14,375 bases of DNA, from assembly GCA_048497495.1 (NCBI GenBank), contig JAFHCF010000144.1:1-14375 (forward strand). The letters run 5' to 3'. The notes beneath the pieces were generated by a model that was not told the DNA's origin, ran no database searches, and saw only the letters and a program-made list of their open reading frames with translations. Positions 1 through 6,245 of the stretch are shown piece by piece. The position numbers were made by a program, and so were the translations under genes. The DNA is from JAFHCF01 sp048497495. GTDB taxonomy: Bacteria > Pseudomonadota > Alphaproteobacteria > Rhizobiales > Ancalomicrobiaceae. Each line of letters starts with the position of its first letter. Position 1 is the first letter of the stretch.

Positions 1-245
1 GCCCCCAATATGGCGCGAGTCCGGGGCGGCGGAAAGGGCGGTGTTCGCCTTTCGTGCCGGTTCTCGCGGCGTTGGTCGCGGCGCGGGGCGTAAACCGTTC
101 ACCATGTCCGCGACCGGCGGGACGCCGCCGGCGCCGATGGATCGCGATTTTCGCTTTCTTGGGGAATTTTCGTTACCGTCCCGCTTCTCGAGAGGGCTGC
201 GACGGGCCGTGTTCCCGCGCCGCCGTGATCCGGAGAGCTGTTTCG
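1..245. other. Gene-free leader upstream of the mannose-phosphate gene
   Basis: No recognisable protein is encoded here on either strand; open frames crossing it are arginine-rich, as expected of out-of-frame GC-rich DNA. The stretch at about 141-175 is clearly AT-richer than its surroundings and contains ATTTTCG twice (147-153 and 166-172, 19 bp apart), so the promoter or a regulator site may lie there. I could not identify a convincing -35/-10 pair. A GGAGAG ribosome-binding site sits at 232-237, 8 nt before the ATG at 246. Confidence 0.4.
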
Positions 246-1778
246 ATGACCATGATCGTCCCCGTCGTGCTGTGTGGTGGCTCCGGCTCGCGCCTGTGGC
301 CGGCCTCGCGCGACAGTTTCCCCAAGCAGTTCCTGGCTTTGACCGGCGAGACCTCGCTGTTCCAGGACACCTTGAAGCGGGTCGTCGGCGTCGACTTCGA
401 GGCCCCGGTGGTGGTGACCGGATCGGACTACCGCTTCCTCGTCGCCGAGCAGATGCGCGCCGTCGGCGTCAAGGGCGACATCGTGCTGGAGCCGATGCGC
501 CGCGACAGCTGCGCCGCCATCGCCGCCGCCGCCCATCTGGCGCTCGCCCGCGATCCGCAAGCCCTGGTGCTGGTGCTCGCCGCCGATCACGCCATGCCCG
601 ACGTCGACGGCTTCCTCGAGCATGTCCGCATCGGCGCCGCCGCGGCGGAAGCCGGGCGCATCGTCACCTTCGGCATCCTGCCGACCCGCCCGGCCACCGG
701 CTACGGCTACATCCGCCCCGGCGAGCCGCTCGCCCAGGACGGCGTCGCCGCCATCGCCGCCTTCGTCGAGAAGCCCGACGAGGAGACGGCGGAGCACTAC
801 GTCGCCCAGGGCTATCTCTGGAACTCCGGCAACTTCCTGTTCCGCGCCGAGGTCTTCCTCGCCGAGTTGGAGATCCTCGCCCCATCGATCGCCGAGCCGG
901 TCGCCGCCGCCGTCGCCCGCGCCACCCGCGATCTCGACTTTCTCCGCCTCGACCCCGAGAGCTTCGCCCGCGCCACGGCCAAGTCGGTCGACTACGCGGT
1001 GATGGAGAAGACGGAGCACGCCGCCGTCGTCCCCTCGGCCTTCGCCTGGTCCGACGTCGGCGCCTGGAACGCCCTGTGGGATCTCGCCCACAAGGACGCG
1101 GCCGGCAACGGCGCCCACGGCGACGCCACTTTCCTCGACGCCACCGGCTGCTACGTCCATTCGCCCGATCGGTTGACGGCGGTGGTCGGCCTCGACGACG
1201 TCGTGGTCGTGACCACTCGCGACGCGGTCCTGGTGGTGGCGCGCGAGCAGGCCGAGAAGGTCAAGGGCCTGGTCGCCCGCCTGACCGCCGCCGGCCGCAA
1301 GGAGGCGACCGAGAACCTCAAGGTCTTCCGCCCCTGGGGCTCCTACGACAGCATCGACCTCGGCCCCCGCCATCAGGTCAAGCGCATCTCCGTCGATCCC
1401 GGCTGCAAACTGTCGCTGCAGAGCCACTTCCACCGGTCCGAGCACTGGGTGGTGGTGGCGGGCACGGCGCGCGTCACCATCGACGACCTGGAGACCATCG
1501 TCACCGAGAATCAATCGGTCTACATCCCGCTCGGCGCCCGCCACCGGCTGGAGAACCCCGGCAAGGTGCCCCTCGACCTGATCGAGGTCCAGTCCGGCGC
1601 CTATCTCGGCGAGGACGACATCGTCCGCTACGAGGACGTCTACAATCGCGCACGGACGCCGCCGCGCCGTCCACGAGGCGCCGCGAGACGTGAAACGGCC
1701 CGGATGGAAGGCTCCACCCGGGCCGTTTCACGCCTCGCGCGAGGCGCTCAGTTCTTCGAGACGTCGATCGGCGCGTAG
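246..1778 (+). CDS. manC: Mannose-1-phosphate guanylyltransferase / mannose-6-phosphate isomerase (bifunctional)
   Basis: This cytosolic enzyme isomerises fructose-6-phosphate to mannose-6-phosphate and joins mannose-1-phosphate to GTP, giving GDP-mannose for exopolysaccharide, LPS or capsule sugars. The N-terminal nucleotidyltransferase domain (about residues 4-285) shows the pyrophosphorylase signature GGSGSRLWPASRDSFPKQF (11-29), FVEKPD (173-178), DYAVMEK (249-255) and SDVGAWNALW (269-278). The C-terminal type II isomerase cupin (about 355-465) begins at RPWGSYDSID and has the metal-site motif QSHFHRSEHW (392-401). The ATG at 246 was chosen because homology starts at once (MTMIVPVVLCGG) and GGAGAG lies 8 nt upstream. 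The predicted protein is 510 residues, whereas relatives are usually about 470-480: homology ends near YEDVYNRA (462-469), and an arginine-rich tail of some 41 residues runs through a strong hairpin and ends inside the convergent gene. The tail may be a frameshift product or simply missing an earlier stop. Family assignment is secure; the C-terminal end is not. Confidence 0.95.
   Translation: MTMIVPVVLCGGSGSRLWPASRDSFPKQFLALTGETSLFQDTLKRVVGVDFEAPVVVTGSDYRFLVAEQMRAVGVKGDIVLEPMRRDSCAAIAAAAHLALARDPQALVLVLAADHAMPDVDGFLEHVRIGAAAAEAGRIVTFGILPTRPATGYGYIRPGEPLAQDGVAAIAAFVEKPDEETAEHYVAQGYLWNSGNFLFRAEVFLAELEILAPSIAEPVAAAVARATRDLDFLRLDPESFARATAKSVDYAVMEKTEHAAVVPSAFAWSDVGAWNALWDLAHKDAAGNGAHGDATFLDATGCYVHSPDRLTAVVGLDDVVVVTTRDAVLVVAREQAEKVKGLVARLTAAGRKEATENLKVFRPWGSYDSIDLGPRHQVKRISVDPGCKLSLQSHFHRSEHWVVVAGTARVTIDDLETIVTENQSVYIPLGARHRLENPGKVPLDLIEVQSGAYLGEDDIVRYEDVYNRARTPPRRPRGAARRETARMEGSTRAVSRLARGAQFFETSIGA
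1689..1732. terminator. Strong hairpin between convergent genes, probable bidirectional terminator
   Basis: A 15-bp perfect stem pairs 1689-1703 (CGTGAAACGGCCCGG) with 1718-1732 (CCGGGCCGTTTCACG). Inside it, after one mismatch, TGGA (1705-1708) pairs with TCCA (1713-1716) around an AGGC tetraloop. The hairpin is symmetric, so it forms in transcripts from both strands. No clear run of T follows on either side, so termination by this element is inferred from its strength and its location between convergent genes. The open frame of the forward gene runs through it. Confidence 0.75.
1732..1745. repeat. Perfect 14-bp palindrome next to the hairpin
   Basis: GCCTCGCGCGAGGC is a perfect palindrome directly abutting the larger hairpin and ending 2 nt before the stop codon of the reverse binding-protein gene. 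It may add to termination of the reverse transcript or simply be a by-product of high GC; no function is shown. Confidence 0.5.
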
Positions 1779-2887
1779 TTGCCGTCGTGCCACTTGTTGA
1801 TGTCGAAGCGCGGATCGAGGATGTCGCCCTTCTTGTCGAGCGCGATCGACCCGACCACGGTCTCGAACGGCTTGCCGTCCTTCAGCGCCGCGGCGACCTT
1901 GGCCGGGGCATCGGTGCCGGCGCGTTCGATGCCGGCGGCGACCGCCTGCACCACGGCATAGGAGAACAGGGTGAAGCCCTCGGGCTCGAACTTCTGCTTC
2001 TTGAATTCGGCGATGGCCGCGGCGGCGGCCGGCGAGCGGCGCGGATCGGACGGGAAGGTGAAGTAGGTGCCTTCACCCGCCGGTCCCGAGATCGACCAAT
2101 ATTCCGGCGTCGCCAGACTGTCGCCCATCACCAGGTCGAACTTGTAGCCGGCGTCCGACGCCTGGCGGCGCATGAGCCCGGCCTCGGTGTGATAGCCGCC
2201 GAAATAGACCACCTCGGCGCCCATCGCCTTCAGCTTGGAGACGACGGCCGTGTAGTCCTTCTCGCCCGGGTTCAACCCCTCGACCATGATCGGCTTCAGC
2301 CCGTCGGCGGTGGCCGTCTTCTCGGCGATGGTGGCGAGGCCCTTGCCATAGGCCGACTTGTCGTGGAGCACCGCGAACTTCTTGCCCTTGTAGGCCCGGG
2401 CGATCCAGTGGCCGATATAGGCGCCCTGGCTGTCGTCGCGGACATAGAGCCGCAGGATGGTCGAATAGCCCTTCTCGGTCAGCGACGGGTTGGACGAGGC
2501 CGGCGTCGCCATCAGGATGCCGTTCTCGTTGTAGACGTCGGAGGCCGCGATCGAGGCGCCGGAACAGGCATGGCCGGCGACGAACTTGATCTGATTGCCG
2601 ACGATGCGGTTGGCGACGGTGACCGCCTGCTTGGGGTCGCACTGATCGTCCTCGACGACGATCTTGACCTTGCGGCCCTTGACCCCGCCGGCGGCGTTGA
2701 TGACGGCGGCGGCGGCCTCGGCGCCGCGCTTCTGCTGTTCGCCGATCGAGGCGAGCGCCCCGGTCATCGGGCCGACCACGGCGATGGTGACGTCGGCGTC
2801 GGCGGCCCTGGCGACGGAGGGGCCGGCGAAGACGGCGGCGACGGCGAGGACCGAGCCGAGGGCGGTCGCCATGGAGTTCCTGATCAT
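1748..2887 (-). CDS. Branched-chain amino acid-type ABC transporter substrate-binding protein
   Basis: This is a periplasmic ligand-binding protein of the Leu/Ile/Val (LivJ/LivK, Peripla_BP_6) family that would deliver a solute to an ABC importer. The 379-residue length is typical. A Sec signal peptide is visible (basic MIRNS start, hydrophobic stretch, likely cleavage after ARA near residue 28), and the mature chain begins ADADVTIAVVGPMTGALASIGEQ. Two cysteines, C83 and C108, sit where LivJ has its disulfide, and the stretch CSGASIAASDVYNENGILM (108-126) followed by ATPASSNP is the family's ligand-cleft region. GAGGAG at 2895-2900 lies 7 nt upstream of the ATG. No permease or ATPase genes are in view, so it is either an orphan binding protein or its partners lie elsewhere. 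It lies downstream of eutBC on the same strand after a 289-nt gap; it may share their transcript or have its own promoter. The ligand cannot be told from the sequence: amino acids, amides and urea are all known in this family. Confidence 0.92.
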   Translation of the reverse strand: MIRNSMATALGSVLAVAAVFAGPSVARAADADVTIAVVGPMTGALASIGEQQKRGAEAAAAVINAAGGVKGRKVKIVVEDDQCDPKQAVTVANRIVGNQIKFVAGHACSGASIAASDVYNENGILMATPASSNPSLTEKGYSTILRLYVRDDSQGAYIGHWIARAYKGKKFAVLHDKSAYGKGLATIAEKTATADGLKPIMVEGLNPGEKDYTAVVSKLKAMGAEVVYFGGYHTEAGLMRRQASDAGYKFDLVMGDSLATPEYWSISGPAGEGTYFTFPSDPRRSPAAAAAIAEFKKQKFEPEGFTLFSYAVVQAVAAGIERAGTDAPAKVAAALKDGKPFETVVGSIALDKKGDILDPRFDINKWHDGNYAPIDVSKN

Positions 2888-3176
2888 CGAATTTCTCCTC
2901 GAAACCTCCGCTGTCTCGACGGGTGGGGCCCCGGAGATGCGGTCTCTTGGCCTTGCGAGGTTCGAGGGTGCGGGCCTGCGATCCGAACCCGCGCGGCGTC
3001 CCTAGTGGCCACGCTTCGCCCCGAGGGACAAGCTGTCGGCCATGCAGCGACGGCAAGTCTCCGTCGCGCTGCGCTCGCCCCTTCGAAATATCGCCGAATT
3101 CCGCCGTGAATGGAAGGTCGCGCGAGCTCGCCATGCGTGTGGGTCGGGAATGGTACGGAGGGGGTGAGGGGCTCCC
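2888..3176. other. Gene-free gap between eutC and the binding-protein gene
   Basis: No recognisable gene lies on either strand in these 289 nt. They hold the GAGGAG ribosome-binding site (2895-2900) of the reverse binding-protein gene and several modest inverted repeats: GGTTCG/CGAACC (2959-2964 and 2984-2989) and GTCCCT/AGGGAC (2998-3003 and 3024-3029). The length suggests a separate promoter for the binding-protein gene, but I see no convincing -35/-10 pair. Confidence 0.4.
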
Positions 3177-3179
3177 TCA
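3165..3179 (-). terminator. Small hairpin overlapping the eutC stop codon
   Basis: TGAGGG (3165-3170) pairs with CCCTCA (3174-3179) around a 3-nt loop, and the right arm includes the eutC stop codon. No T-run follows on the reverse strand, so this is at best a weak or Rho-assisted terminator, or a mRNA 3' stabiliser. It may be a chance feature of GC-rich DNA. Confidence 0.25.
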
Positions 3180-3938
3180 GGGGGCGAGGCGACCGGAATT
3201 TTCCACCGACCCCGCCAAAATCAGCCTCGGAGCGGCCTCTTTCAGCTCGATACCGGTCAATTTCTTCCTCAGCGCCTCGCCGATCAACCACGCCAGCTTG
3301 TGCCCCGCCACCTCCGGCGACTGGCCGTGACCATGGATGTTGGAGAGGCAGTTGCGCTCGGAATCCTTGGCGCCGGGGACGGGGGCGAAGGTGAGATAGG
3401 CGCCGAGACTGTCGGCGGCGGTGAGCCCCGGGCGTTCGCCGATCAGGACCGCCACGAGGCGCGCTTTCATCGCCGCGCCGACGACGTCGCCGAGCGCCAC
3501 CCGGGCCTGACGCGCCAGCACCACCGGGCCGATCGAAAGCCCGTCGAGCCGTCGCGCCGTCGCCTCCAGTGTGGCGACCGCGTGGGACCCGACCGCCGCC
3601 GCCGAAAGCCCGTCGGCGATGACGAAGACCACGTCGAAGGGACCGGCGGGGAGCCTCTCGGCCTCGCCCTCGGCGAGCCGTCGCCCGAGGTCGGGGCGGC
3701 GCAGATAGACGGCGCGGTCGGCCGCAGCACTTCGGACGGACACGACGGCGCGGGGGGCGAGGCTGGCCGCGAGCCTCTCGAAGTCGACGGCGCCGTGGAC
3801 GGCGTCGCGGGCCTCGGCATGGGCCATCTGGAAGTCGAGCAGCGCCCTGGTCGGCAGCCCGTCGCCGGCGCGGCCGAGCCCGATGCGGGCCCGGGTCAGG
3901 CGGCGCAGCCGCTCCCAGATCTCGGTGTCGAGGCTCAT
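3177..3938 (-). CDS. eutC: Ethanolamine ammonia-lyase small (light) subunit
   Basis: EutC pairs with EutB to form the adenosylcobalamin-dependent enzyme that converts ethanolamine to acetaldehyde and ammonia; the small subunit helps bind the cofactor. The 253-residue product shows family blocks RARIGLGRAGDGLPT (16-30), the DFQMAHAEARDAVH block (35-48), YLRRPDLGRRL (78-88), VIADGLSAAAV (107-117), GERPGLTAADSLGAYLTF (167-184) and NCLSNIHGHGQSP (196-208). Its ATG overlaps the eutB stop (ATGA, 3935-3938), which implies translational coupling and fixes the start. Compared with enteric EutC of about 295 residues, it lacks the N-terminal extension that carries the microcompartment-targeting segment; the first conserved block begins within the first 10-20 residues. 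No shell-protein or aldehyde dehydrogenase genes are nearby, so the enzyme is probably free in the cytosol. Confidence 0.95.
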   Translation of the reverse strand: MSLDTEIWERLRRLTRARIGLGRAGDGLPTRALLDFQMAHAEARDAVHGAVDFERLAASLAPRAVVSVRSAAADRAVYLRRPDLGRRLAEGEAERLPAGPFDVVFVIADGLSAAAVGSHAVATLEATARRLDGLSIGPVVLARQARVALGDVVGAAMKARLVAVLIGERPGLTAADSLGAYLTFAPVPGAKDSERNCLSNIHGHGQSPEVAGHKLAWLIGEALRKKLTGIELKEAAPRLILAGSVENSGRLAP

Positions 3939-5338
3939 GCCGCGCCTCCGATCGCGAGCAGGCGCCGCGCCGCCGTCGCGTCGGGCGGCAGCGCCGGGAT
4001 CCGGCCGGCCGCGTCCATCAGGCCCATGCGCGACAGCCAGGCCTCGAATTCCGGCGCCGGCCGGAGCCCCAGGAGGTGGCGCAGCCGCAGCACGTCGTGA
4101 TGCGACAGGCTCTGGTAGTTGAGCATGATGTCGTCGGCGCCCGGCACCGCGATCAGGAAATTGACCCCGGCGTTCGCCAGCATCAGCGCCAGCACGTCCA
4201 TGTCGTCCTGATCGGCCTCGGCGTGGTTGGTGTAGCAGACGTCGACCCCCATCGGCACGCCGAGCAGCTTGCCGCAGAAGTGGTCTTCCAGCCCGGCGCG
4301 GGTGATCTCCTTGGCGTCGTAGAGATATTCCGGCCCGATGAAGCCGACGACGGTGTTGACCAGGAGCGGCGAGAAGGCGCGGGCCACCGCGTAGGCCCGC
4401 GCCTCCACCGTCTGCTGATCGACCCCGTGATGGGCGTCGGCCGACAGCGCCGCGCCCTGGCCGGTCTCGAAATACATGACGTCGTCGCCGACCGTGCCGC
4501 GCCTCAGCGACAGCGCCGCCTCGCGCGCCTCCTTCAAGATCGCGAGGCTGACGCCGAACCCGGCGTTGGCGGCCTGCGTCCCGGCGATCGACTGGAAGAC
4601 CAGATCGAGCGGCGCGCCCTTCTCGATCGCCGCGATCGAGGTGGTGACGTGGGCGAGCACGCAGGACTGGGTCGGGATGTCGAAGCGCCGACGCATCTCG
4701 TCGAGCATGGTGAGGAGGGTCACGCAGCTCTCGACGTTGTCGGTCGCCGGGTTGATGCCGATCACCGCGTCGCCCATGCCCATCAGCAGCCCGTCGAGGG
4801 TGGCGGCGGCGATCGCCGCCGGGTCGTCGGTCGGGTGGTTGGGCTGGAGCCGGGCGGCGAGCCGGCCCTCGAGGCCGATGGTCGAGCGGAAGCCGGTGAC
4901 GACGCGGATCTTGGCGGCGATGGCGACGAGATCGCCGTTGCGGCAGAGCTTGGAGACGGCGGCGACCATCTCGGGCGTGAGCCCGGGGGCGAGGCGGGCG
5001 AGCGCCGCGCCGGTGGCGGCCTCCGACATCAGCCAGTCGCGGAATTCGCCGACGGTCAGCGAGGCGACCGGCGCGAAGGCCTCCTCGTCGTGGGTGTCGA
5101 CGATCAGCCGGGTGACCTCGTCGGTGTCGTAGGGCACCACCACGTCCTCGAGGAAGCACTTCAGCGGCAGGTCGGCCAGCGCCATCCGCGCCGCCACCCG
5201 CCGCGTGTCGGAGGACGCCGCCAGCCCCGCCAGCTCGTCGCCGGAGCGACGGGGCGACGCACAGGCGAGCAGGGTCGCGAGCCCCTCGAAGACATGGGTC
5301 TCGCCGGCATGGGAGGCACGGAAACGTCGGGATCGCAT
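3935..5338 (-). CDS. eutB: Ethanolamine ammonia-lyase large (heavy) subunit
   Basis: EutB is the catalytic TIM-barrel subunit of the B12-dependent lyase that splits ethanolamine into acetaldehyde and ammonia, giving nitrogen and, through acetaldehyde, carbon. The 467-residue length fits the family (about 453 in E. coli). Residues equivalent to the E. coli active site are visible: R163 and Q165 in RLQPNHP, N196 in INPATDN, E291 in FETGQGAALSADAHHGVDQ, and D366 in GVDVCYTNHAEADQ, offset by 3-4 from the enteric numbering. The ATG at 5338 was chosen because GAGGAAGAG lies about 9 nt upstream and because the chain starts near the usual family N-terminus; longer upstream frames show no homology. 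It is first in an operon with eutC, overlapping it by 4 nt. No dedicated eutR regulator, reactivase (eutA) or microcompartment genes lie in the window; reactivation of inactivated cofactor would need a gene elsewhere. Confidence 0.97.
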   Translation of the reverse strand: MRSRRFRASHAGETHVFEGLATLLACASPRRSGDELAGLAASSDTRRVAARMALADLPLKCFLEDVVVPYDTDEVTRLIVDTHDEEAFAPVASLTVGEFRDWLMSEAATGAALARLAPGLTPEMVAAVSKLCRNGDLVAIAAKIRVVTGFRSTIGLEGRLAARLQPNHPTDDPAAIAAATLDGLLMGMGDAVIGINPATDNVESCVTLLTMLDEMRRRFDIPTQSCVLAHVTTSIAAIEKGAPLDLVFQSIAGTQAANAGFGVSLAILKEAREAALSLRRGTVGDDVMYFETGQGAALSADAHHGVDQQTVEARAYAVARAFSPLLVNTVVGFIGPEYLYDAKEITRAGLEDHFCGKLLGVPMGVDVCYTNHAEADQDDMDVLALMLANAGVNFLIAVPGADDIMLNYQSLSHHDVLRLRHLLGLRPAPEFEAWLSRMGLMDAAGRIPALPPDATAARRLLAIGGAA

Positions 5339-5525
5339 GATCGATCGCTCTTCCTCGTCGGCGGTGGGCACCGAGCATGCATCGGGACGGGCGCGTGGGA
5401 AAGGGGCGACGCGAAGTGGAACCGTGGGGTGGAATTGGCTTCGCTCTTTCCATCCTATGCGGCGCCGTCTTTTCAATATCGCCGCGCCGGTGGATGATGG
5501 CGCCCCCTCGCGAGGAGACGGCGCC
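5339..5525. promoter_or_regulatory. Divergent intergenic region between eutB and the HAD phosphatase gene
   Basis: These 187 nt separate two divergently transcribed genes and must carry a promoter for each. They contain the eutB ribosome-binding site (around 5348-5356) and that of the forward gene (GAGGAG, 5512-5517, 8 nt before its ATG). The AT-richer part is 5430-5482. TTGGCT (5435-5440) and TATGCG (5456-5461) resemble a forward promoter but with only 15 nt spacing, so I do not assign them. Confidence 0.4.
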
Positions 5526-6233
5526 ATGACCCTCCCGATTCTCGGCCTCGATGCCGACGACACGCTCTGGCACAACGAGTCGATCTTCCAGTTCACCACC
5601 GAGCGCTTCATCGCGCTGCTCGGCAATCACGCCCTGTCCGATCATCTCGCCGACCGCCTGATCGCCACCGAGCGCAAGAACCTTCGGCTCTACGGTTACG
5701 GCATCAAGGGGTTCACCCTGTCGATGGTCGAGACGGCGATCGCCGTCGCCGACGACGGGCTGCCCTCCACGGTGATCGGCGAGATCCTGGCGATGGGCCG
5801 CGACATGCTGGAACACCCGGTCGAGCCGCTCCCCGGCGTCGCCGAGACCCTGGCGGATCTGAAGGCGCGCGGCCATCGGCTGGTGGTGATCACCAAGGGC
5901 GACCTGCTCGATCAGGAGCAGAAGCTCGCCCGCTCCGGGCTCGGCGATCTCTTCGACGCGGTCGAGATCGTCTCGGAGAAGACGCCGGAGACCTACGTCC
6001 GCATCTTCGGCCGCTTCGGCGCCGGCGAGGCGCAGGCCGTGATGATCGGCAATTCGGCGAAGTCCGACATCCTGCCGGCGCTGGCCGCCGGCTTCTGGGG
6101 TCTCCACGTCCCCTACCACCTCACCTGGGCGGCGGAAGCGGCGGAGATCCCCGAGGACGCGCCGCGCTACCGGCGGCTGGCGACGATCGGCGAGGTGCCG
6201 GAACGACTCGCCGAGATCCTCCGCGCCGGCTGA
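5526..6233 (+). CDS. HAD-superfamily phosphatase (haloacid dehalogenase-like hydrolase)
   Basis: A small cytosolic HAD hydrolase, most likely a phosphatase acting on a small phosphorylated metabolite; the substrate is unknown. All four HAD motifs are visible in 235 residues: motif I DADDTLW (9-15) with nucleophile D9 and general acid D11, motif II T123 in VVITKGD, motif III K152 in SEKTPETY, and motif IV IGNSAKSDI (174-182). The helical insert between motifs I and II (about residues 20-95) is the cap region of a C1-type enzyme. The ATG at 5526 has GAGGAG 8 nt upstream, and homology begins immediately. It is transcribed alone, divergent from eutB and convergent with the chemoreceptor gene, whose stop codon is 2 nt away. 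The neighbourhood does not reveal its substrate; phosphoglycolate- or nucleotide-type activities are possible but only guesses. Confidence 0.88.
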   Translation: MTLPILGLDADDTLWHNESIFQFTTERFIALLGNHALSDHLADRLIATERKNLRLYGYGIKGFTLSMVETAIAVADDGLPSTVIGEILAMGRDMLEHPVEPLPGVAETLADLKARGHRLVVITKGDLLDQEQKLARSGLGDLFDAVEIVSEKTPETYVRIFGRFGAGEAQAVMIGNSAKSDILPALAAGFWGLHVPYHLTWAAEAAEIPEDAPRYRRLATIGEVPERLAEILRAG

Positions 6234-6245
6234 GATCAGGCGGCG
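6224..6245. terminator. Imperfect palindrome spanning both convergent stop codons
   Basis: CGCCG (6224-6228) pairs with CGGCG (6241-6245), then a G-G mismatch, then CTGA (6230-6233) pairs with TCAG (6236-6239). The two inner arms contain the stop codons of the phosphatase (TGA) and, on the reverse strand, of the chemoreceptor (TGA). It could act as a compact bidirectional terminator, but there is no T-run and the stem is short. Confidence 0.35.

Noticed and set aside
99..1544. Long open frame on the reverse strand opposite the mannose enzyme gene, and similar long antisense frames opposite most other genes
   Set aside because: They are rich in Arg, Gly, Asp and His with no family resemblance, as expected when the complementary frames of GC-rich genes lack stop codons.
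2955..3030. tRNA-like inverted repeats (GGTTCG/CGAACC and GTCCCT/AGGGAC)
   Set aside because: No cloverleaf can be drawn: there is no acceptor stem of 7 bp, no anticodon arm of normal size and no correctly placed T-loop.
2884..3291. Possible small gene in the 2888-3176 gap (135-residue frames on both strands)
   Set aside because: Both frames have low-complexity composition, overlap eutC, lack a recognisable motif or good ribosome-binding site, and look like shadows.
5430..5461. TTGGCT...TATGCG as promoter of the HAD gene
   Set aside because: The spacing is only 15 nt and both boxes match consensus poorly.
3087..5484. AATATCGCCG found at 3087-3096 and again at 5475-5484, upstream of the binding-protein and eutB/HAD genes
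   Set aside because: One 10-nt match among roughly 1,100 nt of intergenic DNA is about what chance gives (around 0.6 expected pairs at equal base use), and the flanks do not align well.
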